A program made the position numbers and the translations under genes. A model generated the notes under the pieces. That model was not told the DNA's origin, searched no databases, and saw only the letters and a list, made by a program, of their open reading frames with translations. Of a stretch of DNA of 42,980 nucleotides, positions 32,531 to 41,642 are shown piece by piece. Position 1 is the stretch's first letter. Each line of letters starts with the position of its first letter. Location of the stretch: NCBI GenBank assembly GCA_903845065.1, contig CAIMWH010000134.1, positions 1 to 42,980 of the forward strand. Direction: 5' to 3'. The DNA comes from an uncultured Rhodospirillales bacterium. Its GTDB lineage: Bacteria; Pseudomonadota; Alphaproteobacteria; Acetobacterales; Acetobacteraceae.

Positions 32531-33805
32531 TCAGCTTTTCGCACGCAGATATGGGGCCGGATTTACCGGCTGACCATCCCGCCGAAGCTCAACATAAAGC
32601 GATGGTCGCGCGCCGGCGGATCGCGGGTCCCATTGTGGCATCTGCCCAACCGGCTCGGCCGGCTGGACCGATTGGCCAACCTGCACGTCCAGATGTTCAA
32701 ATCCCGATAACACGAAGTGGTAGCCCCCGCCGCAATCCACAATCAGCAACAAGCCGAAACTGCGAAAAACCCCGGCATAAACCACCCGCCCGCCACACGG
32801 CGCCACCACCCGCGCCCCCGAAACCGGCTGATAGGACAGCCCCACCGCCGGCCCGCCATCGCTCGCCTCGCCGAAACCACGCACCACCGCGCCCGCCACC
32901 GGCGGCACCAGCGTGCCCTTCGGCGCCCCCAGACCAGGCCCCGCCACCCGGCCCAGCGCCTCCGCCCGCGCCCGCGCCGCCTCGGCCTCCGCCTCGCGCC
33001 GCAGCTTCGTCGCCGTCTCGGCCTCCGCCCGCGCCCTGGCCTCCGCCGCCTGGCGCTCCTCCTCGATCCGGGCCAGCGCCGCCCGCAAATTCGCCGCCCG
33101 AGCCCCCTCCGCCGCCGCCCGCCGCTCCGCCTCCACCGCCACGCCCTCGGCATGCCGCCGCGTGTCCCGCGCCGCCGCAATCTGCGCATCCAGCGCCAGT
33201 CCCGCCTGCGCCTGCGCCGCCTGCGCCGCCGTCAATCCCGGCAACGCCGCGTCGATCTGCGCCTGCAACCCATCCACCTCCGCCTGCTCCGCCCGCAACG
33301 CCGCGGCCTCCGCCTCCAACTGCCGCGTCATCGCCCCCAACACGATCAACCCCCGAACCGACTGCTCCGGCGCCATCGGCACCGCCAGCAACGTCTCGGT
33401 CGGAAACAACCCCAGCCGCTCGATCAACGGCAGGAACGGTGCCAACTCCGCCGCCCTGGTCGCCAGCCGGCCCTCAGCCTCCAACCGCCGCCGCGCCAAC
33501 TCCGCCACTTTCTCCGAAGCCGCCCCCGTTGCCGCTTCCAACTCGCGCAGCTTCGCCACCGTCGCCGCCCGCTCGCGCCCCAGCCGCTCCTCCTCGGCCG
33601 CCGCCGCCGCCGCCTGCCCCCGAGCCACCCGCTGCGCCTCGATCTCAGCCGCCCGCGCCCGCTCGGCCTCCTGAACCTGCTGCGGAGAGGGCGGACCGGC
33701 GGCTGGGAGGGCCAGGAGCGTGAAGAGAAGGAAGGCCAGGGCTCTGCCCTGGACCCGCCAAGGGGCAGGGGCCCCTTGGATCCCGCTACTTAAGAAAGAA
33801 TTCAT
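32531..33805 (-). CDS. EnvC-like murein hydrolase activator (LytM/M23 domain)
   Basis: This 424-residue protein has a signal-like helix (ALAFLLFTLLALPAAG, about residues 22-37), a long Ala/Glu/Arg coiled coil (about 40-285), and a C-terminal LytM domain. Zinc-binding residues are lost: GLSYQPVSG replaces the usual GxDI motif and the final HxH reads YVELRRDG, as in EnvC, so it should activate amidases rather than cut murein. The only in-frame ATG, at 33805, sits in a repeat hairpin without a visible ribosome site, so the true start is uncertain. It heads the envC–ctpA–deacetylase–rppH operon. Confidence 0.87.
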   Translation of the reverse strand: MNSFLSSGIQGAPAPWRVQGRALAFLLFTLLALPAAGPPSPQQVQEAERARAAEIEAQRVARGQAAAAAAEEERLGRERAATVAKLRELEAATGAASEKVAELARRRLEAEGRLATRAAELAPFLPLIERLGLFPTETLLAVPMAPEQSVRGLIVLGAMTRQLEAEAAALRAEQAEVDGLQAQIDAALPGLTAAQAAQAQAGLALDAQIAAARDTRRHAEGVAVEAERRAAAEGARAANLRAALARIEEERQAAEARARAEAETATKLRREAEAEAARARAEALGRVAGPGLGAPKGTLVPPVAGAVVRGFGEASDGGPAVGLSYQPVSGARVVAPCGGRVVYAGVFRSFGLLLIVDCGGGYHFVLSGFEHLDVQVGQSVQPAEPVGQMPQWDPRSAGARPSLYVELRRDGQPVNPAPYLRAKS

Positions 33806-33961
33806 GGCTGAAGAGAGGGGCCAACCGAGCGGTTGCCGCCACTCCTATGGCCCCCTCTCTTCAGCCATGAACCCCTTGAAGTCATGGGTTCCAAGGGCCC
33901 GTCCCGTCGCGCGAAGGCGCGCAACGGATTTGGCGGGGTCGAGGGGCGAAGCCCCCGCCTT
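33736..33961. repeat. Composite hairpin repeat, family B, copy 2
   Basis: Nested inverted repeats overlap the first codons of envC and the gap to gpmI. CCAGGGC/GCCCTGG pairs 33736-33742 with 33746-33752. Outer arms 33769-33784 and 33886-33900 are nearly complementary. Inner arms 33801-33822 and 33849-33871 pair over 22 bp with one bulge. The 27-base stretch 33935-33961 matches 42-68 with one mismatch. The envC ATG lies within the inner stem. Confidence 0.75.
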
Positions 33962-33968
33962 CCTTCCC

Positions 33969-35495
33969 TCACGCCCCAGGCTCTGTCAGCCGCCGCCCCG
34001 TCATCTCCGCCGGCTGGTCGAGCCCGAGCAGTCCGAGCAGCGTCGGCGCGATATCGGCGAGCCGGCCGTCATGGATTGCCGCCGCCTGGCTGCCGATCAG
34101 CATCACCGGCACCGGGTTGGTGGTGTGGGAGGTATGCGGCCCGCCGGTCACCGGGTCCCGCATCATCTCGCAGTTCCCATGATCCGCCGTCACCAGCAGC
34201 GCGCCGCCTTGCTCGGCCACCGCCGCCGCGATGCGCCCGAGCCCGGTGTCCACCGTCTCCACCGCCTTGATCGCGGCCGGCAGGCTGCCGGTATGGCCCA
34301 CCATGTCGGGGTTGGCGAAATTCAGGATGATCAGGTCATAGGTCCCGGTCCCGATCGCCGTCACTGCCTTGTCGGTGAGTTCCGGCGCCGACATTTCGGG
34401 CTGCAGGTCATAGGTGGCCACCTTGGGGGACTGCACCATGGTGCGATCCTCGCCCGGATTGGGCACCTCGATCCCCCCGTTCAGGAAGTAGGTCACGTGG
34501 GGATATTTCTCGGTCTCGGCCATGCGAAGCTGCCGCAGCCCCGCCGCCGCCACCACCTGCCCGAGCAGATGGTCCATGGTCTGCGGCGGAAACAGGATAC
34601 CGAGGCGCTCGGAAAGATGGTCGCTGTAATGCGTCATCCCGGCCATCGCGGCAAAGGCGATGCGGCGCGGACGCACAAACCCATCGAACACATCATCGAT
34701 CAGCGGCGCGAAGATTTCGCGCACCCGGTCCGCCCGGAAGTTGAAGCACAGCAGCCCGTCGCCATCCTTCATCCCGCGATACCCGGCCACCACGGCGGGA
34801 ATGACGAACTCATCGGTCACCGCATTGCCGTACGCGGCATCGATCACCGAGGCCGCATCGGCGAAACTCGGCCCCTGCGCCTCGGCCATGGCGAAATACG
34901 CCTTGGACACCCGCTCCCACCGCTTGTCGCGATCCATCGCGTAATACCGGCCGGACACGGTGGCAATCGGCGTGCCCTCGGGCAGGGCGGCCTGAAGCCG
35001 CTGGATATCATCGGCGCCGGAGCGGGGAGGGGTGTCGCGCCCATCGGTGAACGCATGCACCACGCACGGCACCCCGGCATTCGCCAGGATACGCGCCAAC
35101 GCGGCGGCATGGGTCTGGTGCGAATGAACCCCGCCCGGAGACACCAGGCCGAACAAATGGCACGTCCCGCCGCTGGCCTTCATCGCGCCGATGAACCGTC
35201 CCAGCACTGCATTAGTGGCCAGCGAGCCATCGGCCACCGCCCGCCCGATCATCGGCAGGTCCTGCATCACCACCCGCCCGGCACCGATATTCATGTGCCC
35301 GACCTCGGAATTTCCCATCTGCCCATCGGGCAGCCCGACATCGAAGCCCGAGGTATGCAGCAGCGCATGCGGATTGGCCGCCCACAGCCGATCGAAATTC
35401 GGCGTCCTGGCGAGTCGCACGGCGTTATCCGCGGTTTCCTCGCGCCATCCCCAGCCGTCGAGGATCATCAGCATGACGGGTTTCGGTGCGGGCAT
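33969..35495 (-). CDS. gpmI: 2,3-bisphosphoglycerate-independent phosphoglycerate mutase
   Basis: This 508-residue alkaline-phosphatase-superfamily enzyme interconverts 3- and 2-phosphoglycerate using two metal ions. The N-terminal metal Asp is D13 (MILDGWGW) and the phosphoserine nucleophile is S63 (GNSEVGHMN). The C-terminal metal site appears in NFANPDMVGHTG and TADHGNCE, and GGPHTSHTTNPVP closes it. Length is typical. It sits upstream of envC, as often in alphaproteobacteria, separated here by repeat family B. Confidence 0.96.
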   Translation of the reverse strand: MPAPKPVMLMILDGWGWREETADNAVRLARTPNFDRLWAANPHALLHTSGFDVGLPDGQMGNSEVGHMNIGAGRVVMQDLPMIGRAVADGSLATNAVLGRFIGAMKASGGTCHLFGLVSPGGVHSHQTHAAALARILANAGVPCVVHAFTDGRDTPPRSGADDIQRLQAALPEGTPIATVSGRYYAMDRDKRWERVSKAYFAMAEAQGPSFADAASVIDAAYGNAVTDEFVIPAVVAGYRGMKDGDGLLCFNFRADRVREIFAPLIDDVFDGFVRPRRIAFAAMAGMTHYSDHLSERLGILFPPQTMDHLLGQVVAAAGLRQLRMAETEKYPHVTYFLNGGIEVPNPGEDRTMVQSPKVATYDLQPEMSAPELTDKAVTAIGTGTYDLIILNFANPDMVGHTGSLPAAIKAVETVDTGLGRIAAAVAEQGGALLVTADHGNCEMMRDPVTGGPHTSHTTNPVPVMLIGSQAAAIHDGRLADIAPTLLGLLGLDQPAEMTGRRLTEPGA

Positions 35496-35578
35496 AGGGG
35501 GCGACTCCGTTCGAACGAGACGCTGGTTCCCTTAGCGTTCCCCCGCCCCGGGGACAACCAATCCCGGGGGGTCTCGGG

Positions 35579-35704
35579 TCAATTCGCCGGATATTGCCGT
35601 GGATAGGTCACTTTATCCGCCGGGCCGGGCGGTTCGGGGGGGCCCTTCTTGCCGCACGCGGCAAGCGTGGCGGCCAGCGCGAGTGCGAGCAGCAGTGCCC
35701 TCAT
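35579..35704 (-). CDS. lptM: LptM-like small lipoprotein
   Basis: A 41-residue lipoprotein starts in an ATGA overlap with the argH stop. [17 protein letters not shown] is a lipoprotein signal with lipobox LAAC (Cys17), followed by [11 protein letters not shown], the motif of LptM/YifL-type proteins. In E. coli LptM assists disulphide maturation of the LptD/LptE complex in the outer membrane. It is frequently found next to argH or lysA. The gene is easily missed because of its size. Confidence 0.85.
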   Translation of the reverse strand: MRALLLALALAATLAACGKKGPPEPPGPADKVTYPRQYPAN

Positions 35705-37119
35705 GCCAGCGCCTTCAGCCAGCGCGCGGCCTGGGCGGCAACATTGGCCGGCGCCGTGCCGCCATAGCTGACCCGCGAGGCAACCGAGGCCTCCACCGTC
35801 AGCACGTTGAAGATATCGGCGGTAATCCCCGCCTCCTCGTCCTGCATCTCGGCGAGACTGAGCCCCGCGAGGTCGATCCCCTTGGCCTCCGCCTTGGCCA
35901 CCAGCCGCCCGGTCACGTGATGCGCGGTGCGGAACGGCAGCTTGAGCACCCGCACCAGCCAATCCGCCAGATCGGTCGCGGTGGCGAACCCAGACCCGGC
36001 GAATTCGCGCATCCGCACGATATCGGGCGTCATGTCGCGCACCATCCCGGCGATCGCGGCCAGTGACAGCGCCCAGGCATCGGCCGCGTCGAACGCCGGC
36101 TCCTTGTCCTCCTGCATGTCCTTGGCATAGGCCAGCGGCAGCCCCTTCATCACCGTCAGCAGCCCGACGAGCGAGCCATTGATCCGCCCGGTCTTGGCCC
36201 GCACCAACTCGGCCGCGTCCGGATTGCGCTTCTGCGGCATGATCGAACTGCCGGTGGTGAACGCGTCCGACAACCGGATGAACCGGTATGGCGCGCTGCA
36301 CCAGATCACGATCTCCTCGGCCAGGCGGGAGAGATGCATCGCCGAAATCGCCGCCGCCGACAGGAATTCGAGCGCGAAATCCCGGTCCGACACCGCATCC
36401 AGCGAATTGGCGGTCGGCCGGTCGAACCCCATCGCCCGCGCCGTCATCTCCCGATCGAGCGGGAAGGAGGTCCCGGCCAGCGCCGCACTGCCCAGCGGGC
36501 ATTCGTTGAGCCGCTTGCGGCAATCGGCCAGCCGCCCGCGGTCACGGTTGAGCATCTCCACATAGGCCAGCATGTGGTGCCCGAAGGTCACCGGCTGGGC
36601 GGTCTGCAGATGGGTAAACCCCGGCATCGGGTCCGCCGCATGCAATTCCGCCCGCTGCGCCATCGCCAGCATCACATCGGCGATCTGCGCGTCCAGCCCG
36701 TCGATCGCATCGCGCACCCACAGCCGGAAATCCGTCGCCACCTGGTCGTTGCGGCTGCGCCCGGTGTGGAGTCGCCGCCCGGCGTCCCCGATCCGCTCCG
36801 TCAGGCGCGCCTCGATATTCATGTGGATGTCTTCGAGGGTCTCCTCGAACACGAACCGCCCGGCGTCGATATCCGCCGCAATGGCGGACAACCCGGTCCG
36901 AATGTCGGTTTCGTCCTGCACCGTCAGGATGCCGAGCTTCACCAGCATCGCCGCATGGGCCAGCGAACCCCTGATGTCTTGCCGCCACATCTTGCGGTCG
37001 AAGCCGATCGAGGCATTTATCTCCTGCATCACCACGGAGGGGCCGGCGGCGAAGCGGCCGCCCCATTGCATGTTGGCGTTGGTATTGCGCAGATCGGGTG
37101 TTTCGCTCACGCGGGGCAT
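35701..37119 (-). CDS. argH: Argininosuccinate lyase
   Basis: This 472-residue enzyme catalyses the last step of arginine synthesis, splitting argininosuccinate to arginine and fumarate. It has the fumarase/aspartase signature [11 protein letters not shown] (290-300, catalytic Ser in the flexible loop), [13 protein letters not shown] (118-130) and the catalytic His H170 in [10 protein letters not shown]. The ATG at 37119 is 21 bp from the divergent TlpA-like ATG; an internal ATG (MQWGGRF, 37071) is nearer the usual family start, and neither has a good ribosome site. Confidence 0.96.
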   Translation of the reverse strand: MPRVSETPDLRNTNANMQWGGRFAAGPSVVMQEINASIGFDRKMWRQDIRGSLAHAAMLVKLGILTVQDETDIRTGLSAIAADIDAGRFVFEETLEDIHMNIEARLTERIGDAGRRLHTGRSRNDQVATDFRLWVRDAIDGLDAQIADVMLAMAQRAELHAADPMPGFTHLQTAQPVTFGHHMLAYVEMLNRDRGRLADCRKRLNECPLGSAALAGTSFPLDREMTARAMGFDRPTANSLDAVSDRDFALEFLSAAAISAMHLSRLAEEIVIWCSAPYRFIRLSDAFTTGSSIMPQKRNPDAAELVRAKTGRINGSLVGLLTVMKGLPLAYAKDMQEDKEPAFDAADAWALSLAAIAGMVRDMTPDIVRMREFAGSGFATATDLADWLVRVLKLPFRTAHHVTGRLVAKAEAKGIDLAGLSLAEMQDEEAGITADIFNVLTVEASVASRVSYGGTAPANVAAQAARWLKALA

Positions 37120-37140
37120 ATCCGGGTTTGGAGGTTCGAG

Positions 37141-37731
37141 ATGCAGATCACCAGACGCGGTGCGTTCCTGGGAGGCGCCGCGGCACTGACCGGCGGGACC
37201 CTAGCGGCGGTGGCGCTGTGGCGCAAACCGGCCCCGGTGGTCTTCACCCTGGCCAACGCCGTCACCCCGGGCCTGAAGCCGCTCGACGGCTTCGTCGCCA
37301 AGACCCCACCCGGCCCCCCGCCGGCCGCCGGCTTCTTCGATGGCGACGGCGTTTCCCACAGCATCGCCGATTTCGCCGGGCAGGGGCTGATCATCAACCT
37401 CTGGGCCACCTGGTGCATTCCCTGCGTGGCCGAGATGCCGGAGTTGCAGGTCATGGCGAAGGTGCTGGCCGCCGAAAAGGTCGCCGTCCTGCCGCTCTCC
37501 TCCGATCGCGGCGGCGCCGCCGTGGTGCGCAAGTTCTACGCCGCCCACGAAATCCAGGGCCTCGGCGTCTGGCTCGATCCGAAAGGCGAGGCGGCCCGCG
37601 CCTGGGGCGCCCGCGGCCTGCCCACCACCCTCATCATCGACCGCCAGGGCCGCGAGGTCGCCCGCCTGGAAGGCGCCTTCGAATGGGCCAGCCCGGCCTC
37701 CCTGGCCGAAATCCGGCGCCTGGTCGGATGA
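37141..37731 (+). CDS. TlpA-like periplasmic thioredoxin-fold protein
   Basis: The 196-residue product has an exported N-terminus ([18 protein letters not shown], twin-arginine-like but with one extra residue in the motif). The thioredoxin fold shows [15 protein letters not shown] with the CxxC pair, and the cis-Pro in [10 protein letters not shown]. TlpA/ResA relatives reduce disulphides in cytochrome c or oxidase assembly. It overlaps the GNAT gene by ATGA and is divergent from argH, an arrangement often seen in alphaproteobacteria. GAGG precedes the ATG. Confidence 0.92.
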   Translation: MQITRRGAFLGGAAALTGGTLAAVALWRKPAPVVFTLANAVTPGLKPLDGFVAKTPPGPPPAAGFFDGDGVSHSIADFAGQGLIINLWATWCIPCVAEMPELQVMAKVLAAEKVAVLPLSSDRGGAAVVRKFYAAHEIQGLGVWLDPKGEAARAWGARGLPTTLIIDRQGREVARLEGAFEWASPASLAEIRRLVG

Positions 37732-38204
37732 AAATCCGCCCCGCCACCGAGGCGGACATCGCCGCTGCCGCCCGCGTGGCGGAAGCCTCCTACCGCGTCG
37801 CGTTCGCGACCATCCTGGAACCCGAGGCGCTCGCCGGACGCACCGCGGCAGTCTTCGCCCTCCGGTTCGCCGCCGTCCTGCCCGGCCTGCGGGTGGCCGA
37901 ACGCGATGGCGCCATCCTCGGCTTCTCCCTGCTGACCGGCCAGCATATCGACATGCTGTTCATCGATCCCGCCGCCCAAGGCACCGGCGCCGGCACAATG
38001 CTGCTGGCCGAGGCGGAGGTGCGCGGCGCGGTGAGCCTGGAATGTTTCCGCGACAACCACCCCGCCCGCCGCTTCTACGAGCGCCACGGCTGGCGGGTCA
38101 CCCGCGCCTATGCCCGCGAACTGGCCGGCCGGGTGCGCGATTTCGTGTTCTATGAGAAGCAATCCGCCGAACTGGACATAGCCGCCGCCGCCCCCGCGCC
38201 CTAG
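37728..38204 (+). CDS. GNAT family N-acetyltransferase
   Basis: This 158-residue protein has the GNAT fold: [20 protein letters not shown] at strand 1/helix 1, IDMLFIDPAAQGTGAGTMLL with the acetyl-CoA loop (Q/GxGxG-like), and LECFRDNHPARRFYERHGW typical of motif B. It starts in ATGA with the TlpA-like stop. The substrate may be a small amine or a protein N-terminus; not determinable. Confidence 0.9.
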   Translation: MKIRPATEADIAAAARVAEASYRVAFATILEPEALAGRTAAVFALRFAAVLPGLRVAERDGAILGFSLLTGQHIDMLFIDPAAQGTGAGTMLLAEAEVRGAVSLECFRDNHPARRFYERHGWRVTRAYARELAGRVRDFVFYEKQSAELDIAAAAPAP

Positions 38205-38238
38205 GCTCGCCGCGGTTCAAGCTGCCGGGGCCCATTTC

Positions 38239-40512
38239 ATGCCGCGCCGTTTCCTGTTGTTTTCCTGCGTCCTCGCGGCCATGGCGGCCGGCGGCGGGGC
38301 CGTGCTCCTGGGCTGGCCGCTGCCCGCCGCCGGATTGTTCGTCCTCGGCGCCCTCCCAGTCGCCTGGCTGGTCGCGCGCGATACCCTGCGCACCCTGATC
38401 GGCGGCGCCCTCGGCGTCGATGTGGTGGCCCTGGTCGCCATCCTCGCCGCCATCGCGCTCGGCGAATACTTCACCGCCAGCCTCATCGCCCTCATGGTGG
38501 CCGGCGGCGGCGCCCTGGAGGAATTCGCCGAGGCCCGCGCCCGCCGCGAACTCACCGCCCTGGTCTCCCGCACCCCACGCATCGCCCACCGCCGCGAAGG
38601 CACCCTCCTGCGGGACGTCGCGGTCGCCGACATCGCCGCCGGCGACAGTCTGCTGGTCAAGCCCGGCGAAATCCTCCCGGTCGACGGCACCATCGAGGAC
38701 ACCCCCGCCATCCTCGACGAAGCGGCGCTGACCGGCGAACCCCTCCCCGTCACCCGCGCCGCCGGCGACATCGCCCGCAGCGGCACGGTGAACGCCGGCG
38801 GCCCCATCGCCCTGCGCGCGGCCGCCTCGGCGGAGGCCAGCACCTACGCCGCCGTCGTCCGCCTCGTGCAGGCCGCCGAGGGCGAACGCCCGCCGATGGT
38901 GCGCCTGGCCGATCGCTGGGCGCTGTATTTCCTGCCCATCACCCTGATGGCCTCCGCCGCCGCCTGGGCCATCGCCGGCACCGCCGAGCGCGCCCTGGCC
39001 GTCCTGGTTGTCGCCACCCCATGCCCCCTCATCCTCGCCGCCCCGGTGGCCCTGGTATGCGGCATCTCCCGCGCCGCCCGCCTCGGCGTCATCGTCAAGG
39101 GCGGCGGCGCGCTCGAACGCCTCGCCCGCGTGCGCACCGCGCTGTTCGACAAAACCGGCACCCTGACCACCGGAACCCCCCGCGTCACCGGCGTCGAGCC
39201 CCTGGCCGGATTCGACGGCGATACCGTGCTGCGCCTGGCCGCCTCCCTGGAGCAGGTCTCCCAGCACGTGGTCGCCGCCGCCATCGTGGCCGCCGCCCGC
39301 GCCTCCAACCTCGCTTTGGCGCTGCCGCTCGCGGTGGAGGAAGTCCCCGGCGGCGGCCTCGCCGGCGTGGTCGAGGGCCACGCCGTGATGGTGGGCAGCG
39401 CCGGCTTGCTGGAGGCGGCCGGCTTCATGCTCCCGGCCACCGGCAGCGCCGCCCGCCTCGCCGCCGCGGCCGCCTCCGCCTCCTGGGTCGGCGTCAATGG
39501 CGCGGTGGCCGGCGCCGTCCTGCTCGCTGACCGCATCCGCCCCGAAACCCCGCGCGCCATCCGGGACCTCCGCGCCGCCGGCGTCCTGCGCCTGGTCATG
39601 GTCACCGGTGACCGCGCCGCTTCCGCCGAGCCGGTCGGCGAGGCCCTCGGGCTTGACGCCGTCCACGCCGACCTCACCCCGCGCGGCAAGATCGACACCG
39701 TGCACGCCGAACGCCCCTGCCTGATGATCGGCGACGGCATCAATGACGCGCCCGCCCTCGCCGCCGCCGACGTCGGGGTGGCCATGGGCGTGCGCGGCGC
39801 CGCCGCGGCCGCCGAGGCGGCGGATGTGGTGCTGCTGGTGGACCGGATCGACCGCATCGCCGCCGCCATCGCCACCGCCAAGCGGGCGCGTGCCATCGCG
39901 GTGCAGTCCATCGCGGTCGGCATGGGCCTCTCGGTGGTGGCGATGGGCGTCGCGGCGGTCGGCTACCTGCCGCCCATCTGGGGCGCGCTGCTGCAGGAGG
40001 CGATCGACGTCGCGGTCATCCTCAACGCCCTGCGCGCCCTCGGCGGCGGCGCCACCCCCTCCGCCATACCCGCCGCCGCCGGCGTGCCCCGCGTGCTGGA
40101 GGACCATTCCCAGCTCCGCGCCCTGATGGACCGCATGCGCCGCACCGCGGACCGCATGAACAGCGGGGACGCGCCGGACACCCACGACGCCGAACTCCGC
40201 GCCATCGCCCTCGGCCTGCGCACCCTCGTGCTGCCCCACCAGCAGGCCGAGGAGCGCAACACCTTCCCCATCCTCGCCCGCCGCCTCGGCGGCCACGATC
40301 CCCTCGGCGCGATGACCCGCATGCACGAGGAAATCAGCCACCTCAGCAGCCGCTTCAACGCCCTCCTGGCCGGCGCCGACGCCGATGGCGTCTCCGCCGC
40401 CGAGGCCCGCGAACTCCGCCGCCTGCTCTACGTGCTCGATGCCGTCATCGCCCTGCACCTCGCCGCGGAGGAGGAACTGCTGGCCCAGGCCGAGGAAGCC
40501 GGCGAGCGTTGA
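38239..40512 (+). CDS. P1B-type metal ATPase with C-terminal hemerythrin-like domain
   Basis: This 757-residue inner-membrane pump has phosphorylation Asp D304 (DKTGTLT), TGE at 165-167, GDGIND at 498-503 and the transmembrane metal motif TPCP (260-263). The nucleotide-binding HP dipeptide reads HV (343-344). No N-terminal metal-binding domain is present. Residues about 620-757 form a hemerythrin-like bundle with candidate ligands H623, H667xxxE671, H696 and H740. TPCP plus hemerythrin is the layout of the P1B-5 subgroup, of which Sinorhizobium Nia is linked to Ni and Fe. Export of Fe or Ni under O2 or iron sensing is inferred. Confidence 0.9.
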   Translation: MPRRFLLFSCVLAAMAAGGGAVLLGWPLPAAGLFVLGALPVAWLVARDTLRTLIGGALGVDVVALVAILAAIALGEYFTASLIALMVAGGGALEEFAEARARRELTALVSRTPRIAHRREGTLLRDVAVADIAAGDSLLVKPGEILPVDGTIEDTPAILDEAALTGEPLPVTRAAGDIARSGTVNAGGPIALRAAASAEASTYAAVVRLVQAAEGERPPMVRLADRWALYFLPITLMASAAAWAIAGTAERALAVLVVATPCPLILAAPVALVCGISRAARLGVIVKGGGALERLARVRTALFDKTGTLTTGTPRVTGVEPLAGFDGDTVLRLAASLEQVSQHVVAAAIVAAARASNLALALPLAVEEVPGGGLAGVVEGHAVMVGSAGLLEAAGFMLPATGSAARLAAAAASASWVGVNGAVAGAVLLADRIRPETPRAIRDLRAAGVLRLVMVTGDRAASAEPVGEALGLDAVHADLTPRGKIDTVHAERPCLMIGDGINDAPALAAADVGVAMGVRGAAAAAEAADVVLLVDRIDRIAAAIATAKRARAIAVQSIAVGMGLSVVAMGVAAVGYLPPIWGALLQEAIDVAVILNALRALGGGATPSAIPAAAGVPRVLEDHSQLRALMDRMRRTADRMNSGDAPDTHDAELRAIALGLRTLVLPHQQAEERNTFPILARRLGGHDPLGAMTRMHEEISHLSSRFNALLAGADADGVSAAEARELRRLLYVLDAVIALHLAAEEELLAQAEEAGER

Positions 40513-40593
40513 TCCAGCCCTGGCGCACCGGCCGTTGCGGCGTACCGCGCCGCCGCCTAGTTTGCGCCCCTTCGAATCCTATGGAGGAATTTA

Positions 40594-41511
40594 ATGTCGC
40601 AACGCATGCTTGAAGGCAAAGTCGCCGTGGTCACCGGCGCCGGTGGCGGCATCGGCCGCGAGATCGCCCTGATGATGTCCCTCGCCGGCGCCCGGATCGT
40701 CATCAACGACCTCGGCGTCTCCGTCACCGGCGATGGCGGCTCCGCCACCCCGGCCGAGCAGACCAAGGGCATCATCGAGCAGCGCGGCGGCGAGGCGGTG
40801 ATCAACACCAACTCCGTCAGCTCCTGGAATTCCGCCCGCGGCATCGTGGAAACCGCGATGGACGCCTTCGGCCGCATCGATATCGTGGTCAACAACGCCG
40901 GCATCCTGCGGGACGTGATTTTCCACAAGATGACCGAGGATGACTGGAACAGCGTCATCAACGTCCATCTCAACGGCAGCTTCTACGTCAGCCGCGCCGC
41001 CGCCGAGCATTTCCGCAAGCAGGAAAGCGGCGCCTTCGTCCACATGAGCAGCACCTCCGGCCTGATCGGCAATTTCGGCCAGGCCAACTACTCCGCCGCC
41101 AAGCTCGGCATCACCGCACTGTCCAAGTCGATCGCGCTGGACATGGCCCGTTATAACGTGCGTTCCAACTGCATCGCCCCCTTCGCCTGGAGCCGGATGA
41201 CCGGCAGCATCCCCGCCGAAACCCCGGAGCAGAAGGCCCGTGTCGAGAAAATCAAGCAGATGACGCCCGACAAGAACGCCCCCATGGCGGTCTTCCTCGC
41301 GTCGGACGCCGCCAAGGGCGTCACCGGCCAGGTCTTCGCCACCCGCAACAACGAAATCTTCCTGATGTCCTCCCCCCGCCCGGTCCGCAGCGTCCACCGC
41401 AGCGAAGGCTGGACCCCGGAAACAATCGCCGAGCACGGCATCCACTCCCTGAAGGGCGCCTTCATGCCGCTCGATCGCTCGGGCGAAGTCTTCACCTGGG
41501 ACCCTATCTGA
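40594..41511 (+). CDS. Short-chain dehydrogenase/reductase, (3R)-hydroxyacyl-CoA dehydrogenase type
   Basis: This 305-residue SDR has TGAGGGIGR (15-23), NNAGILRD, and the catalytic SSTSGLIGNFGQANYSAAK (Ser-Tyr-Lys). The N-terminal pattern GRIVINDLG-like and the length match the dehydrogenase domain of peroxisomal multifunctional enzyme 2 (HSD17B4) and its bacterial relatives, which oxidise 3-hydroxyacyl-CoA with NAD+. No hydratase gene is adjacent. GGAGGAA precedes the ATG. The substrate is inferred only from family resemblance. Confidence 0.88.
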   Translation: MSQRMLEGKVAVVTGAGGGIGREIALMMSLAGARIVINDLGVSVTGDGGSATPAEQTKGIIEQRGGEAVINTNSVSSWNSARGIVETAMDAFGRIDIVVNNAGILRDVIFHKMTEDDWNSVINVHLNGSFYVSRAAAEHFRKQESGAFVHMSSTSGLIGNFGQANYSAAKLGITALSKSIALDMARYNVRSNCIAPFAWSRMTGSIPAETPEQKARVEKIKQMTPDKNAPMAVFLASDAAKGVTGQVFATRNNEIFLMSSPRPVRSVHRSEGWTPETIAEHGIHSLKGAFMPLDRSGEVFTWDPI

Positions 41512-41521
41512 CCCCAGGCCC

Positions 41522-41563
41522 CGATCCTGCGAGGGCGGCCCCCGGGCTGTCCTCGCAGGATCG
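41522..41563 (+). terminator. Hairpin terminator-like structure after SDR gene
   Basis: CGATCCTGCGAGG (41522-41534) pairs perfectly with CCTCGCAGGATCG (41551-41563), a 13-bp stem with a 16-base GC-rich loop, starting 11 bp after the stop. An A/T-rich run (TTAATATTTT) follows after about 7 bases, less ideal than an immediate T run. Confidence 0.65.
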
Positions 41564-41642
41564 AGACGAATTAATATTTTATAGACAAACCGCCTGCGTC
41601 CGCGCACAAGAATTCCCGTTCCCGTTAACGGTCAGTTCATCC

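Noticed and set aside
32743-33674. Arg/Pro/Ala-rich open frames opposite the EnvC coiled coil.
   Set aside because: Repetitive codons of the coiled coil generate open frames in other phases; no independent evidence.
35525-35578. A CCCCGGGG-rich hairpin between lptM and gpmI as a terminator.
   Set aside because: Stem is short and imperfect with no T run on the minus strand; kept out of the feature list.
38098-40458. A 786-codon minus-strand frame opposite the metal ATPase gene.
   Set aside because: The plus-strand ATPase has all P-type motifs; the opposite frame is low-complexity.
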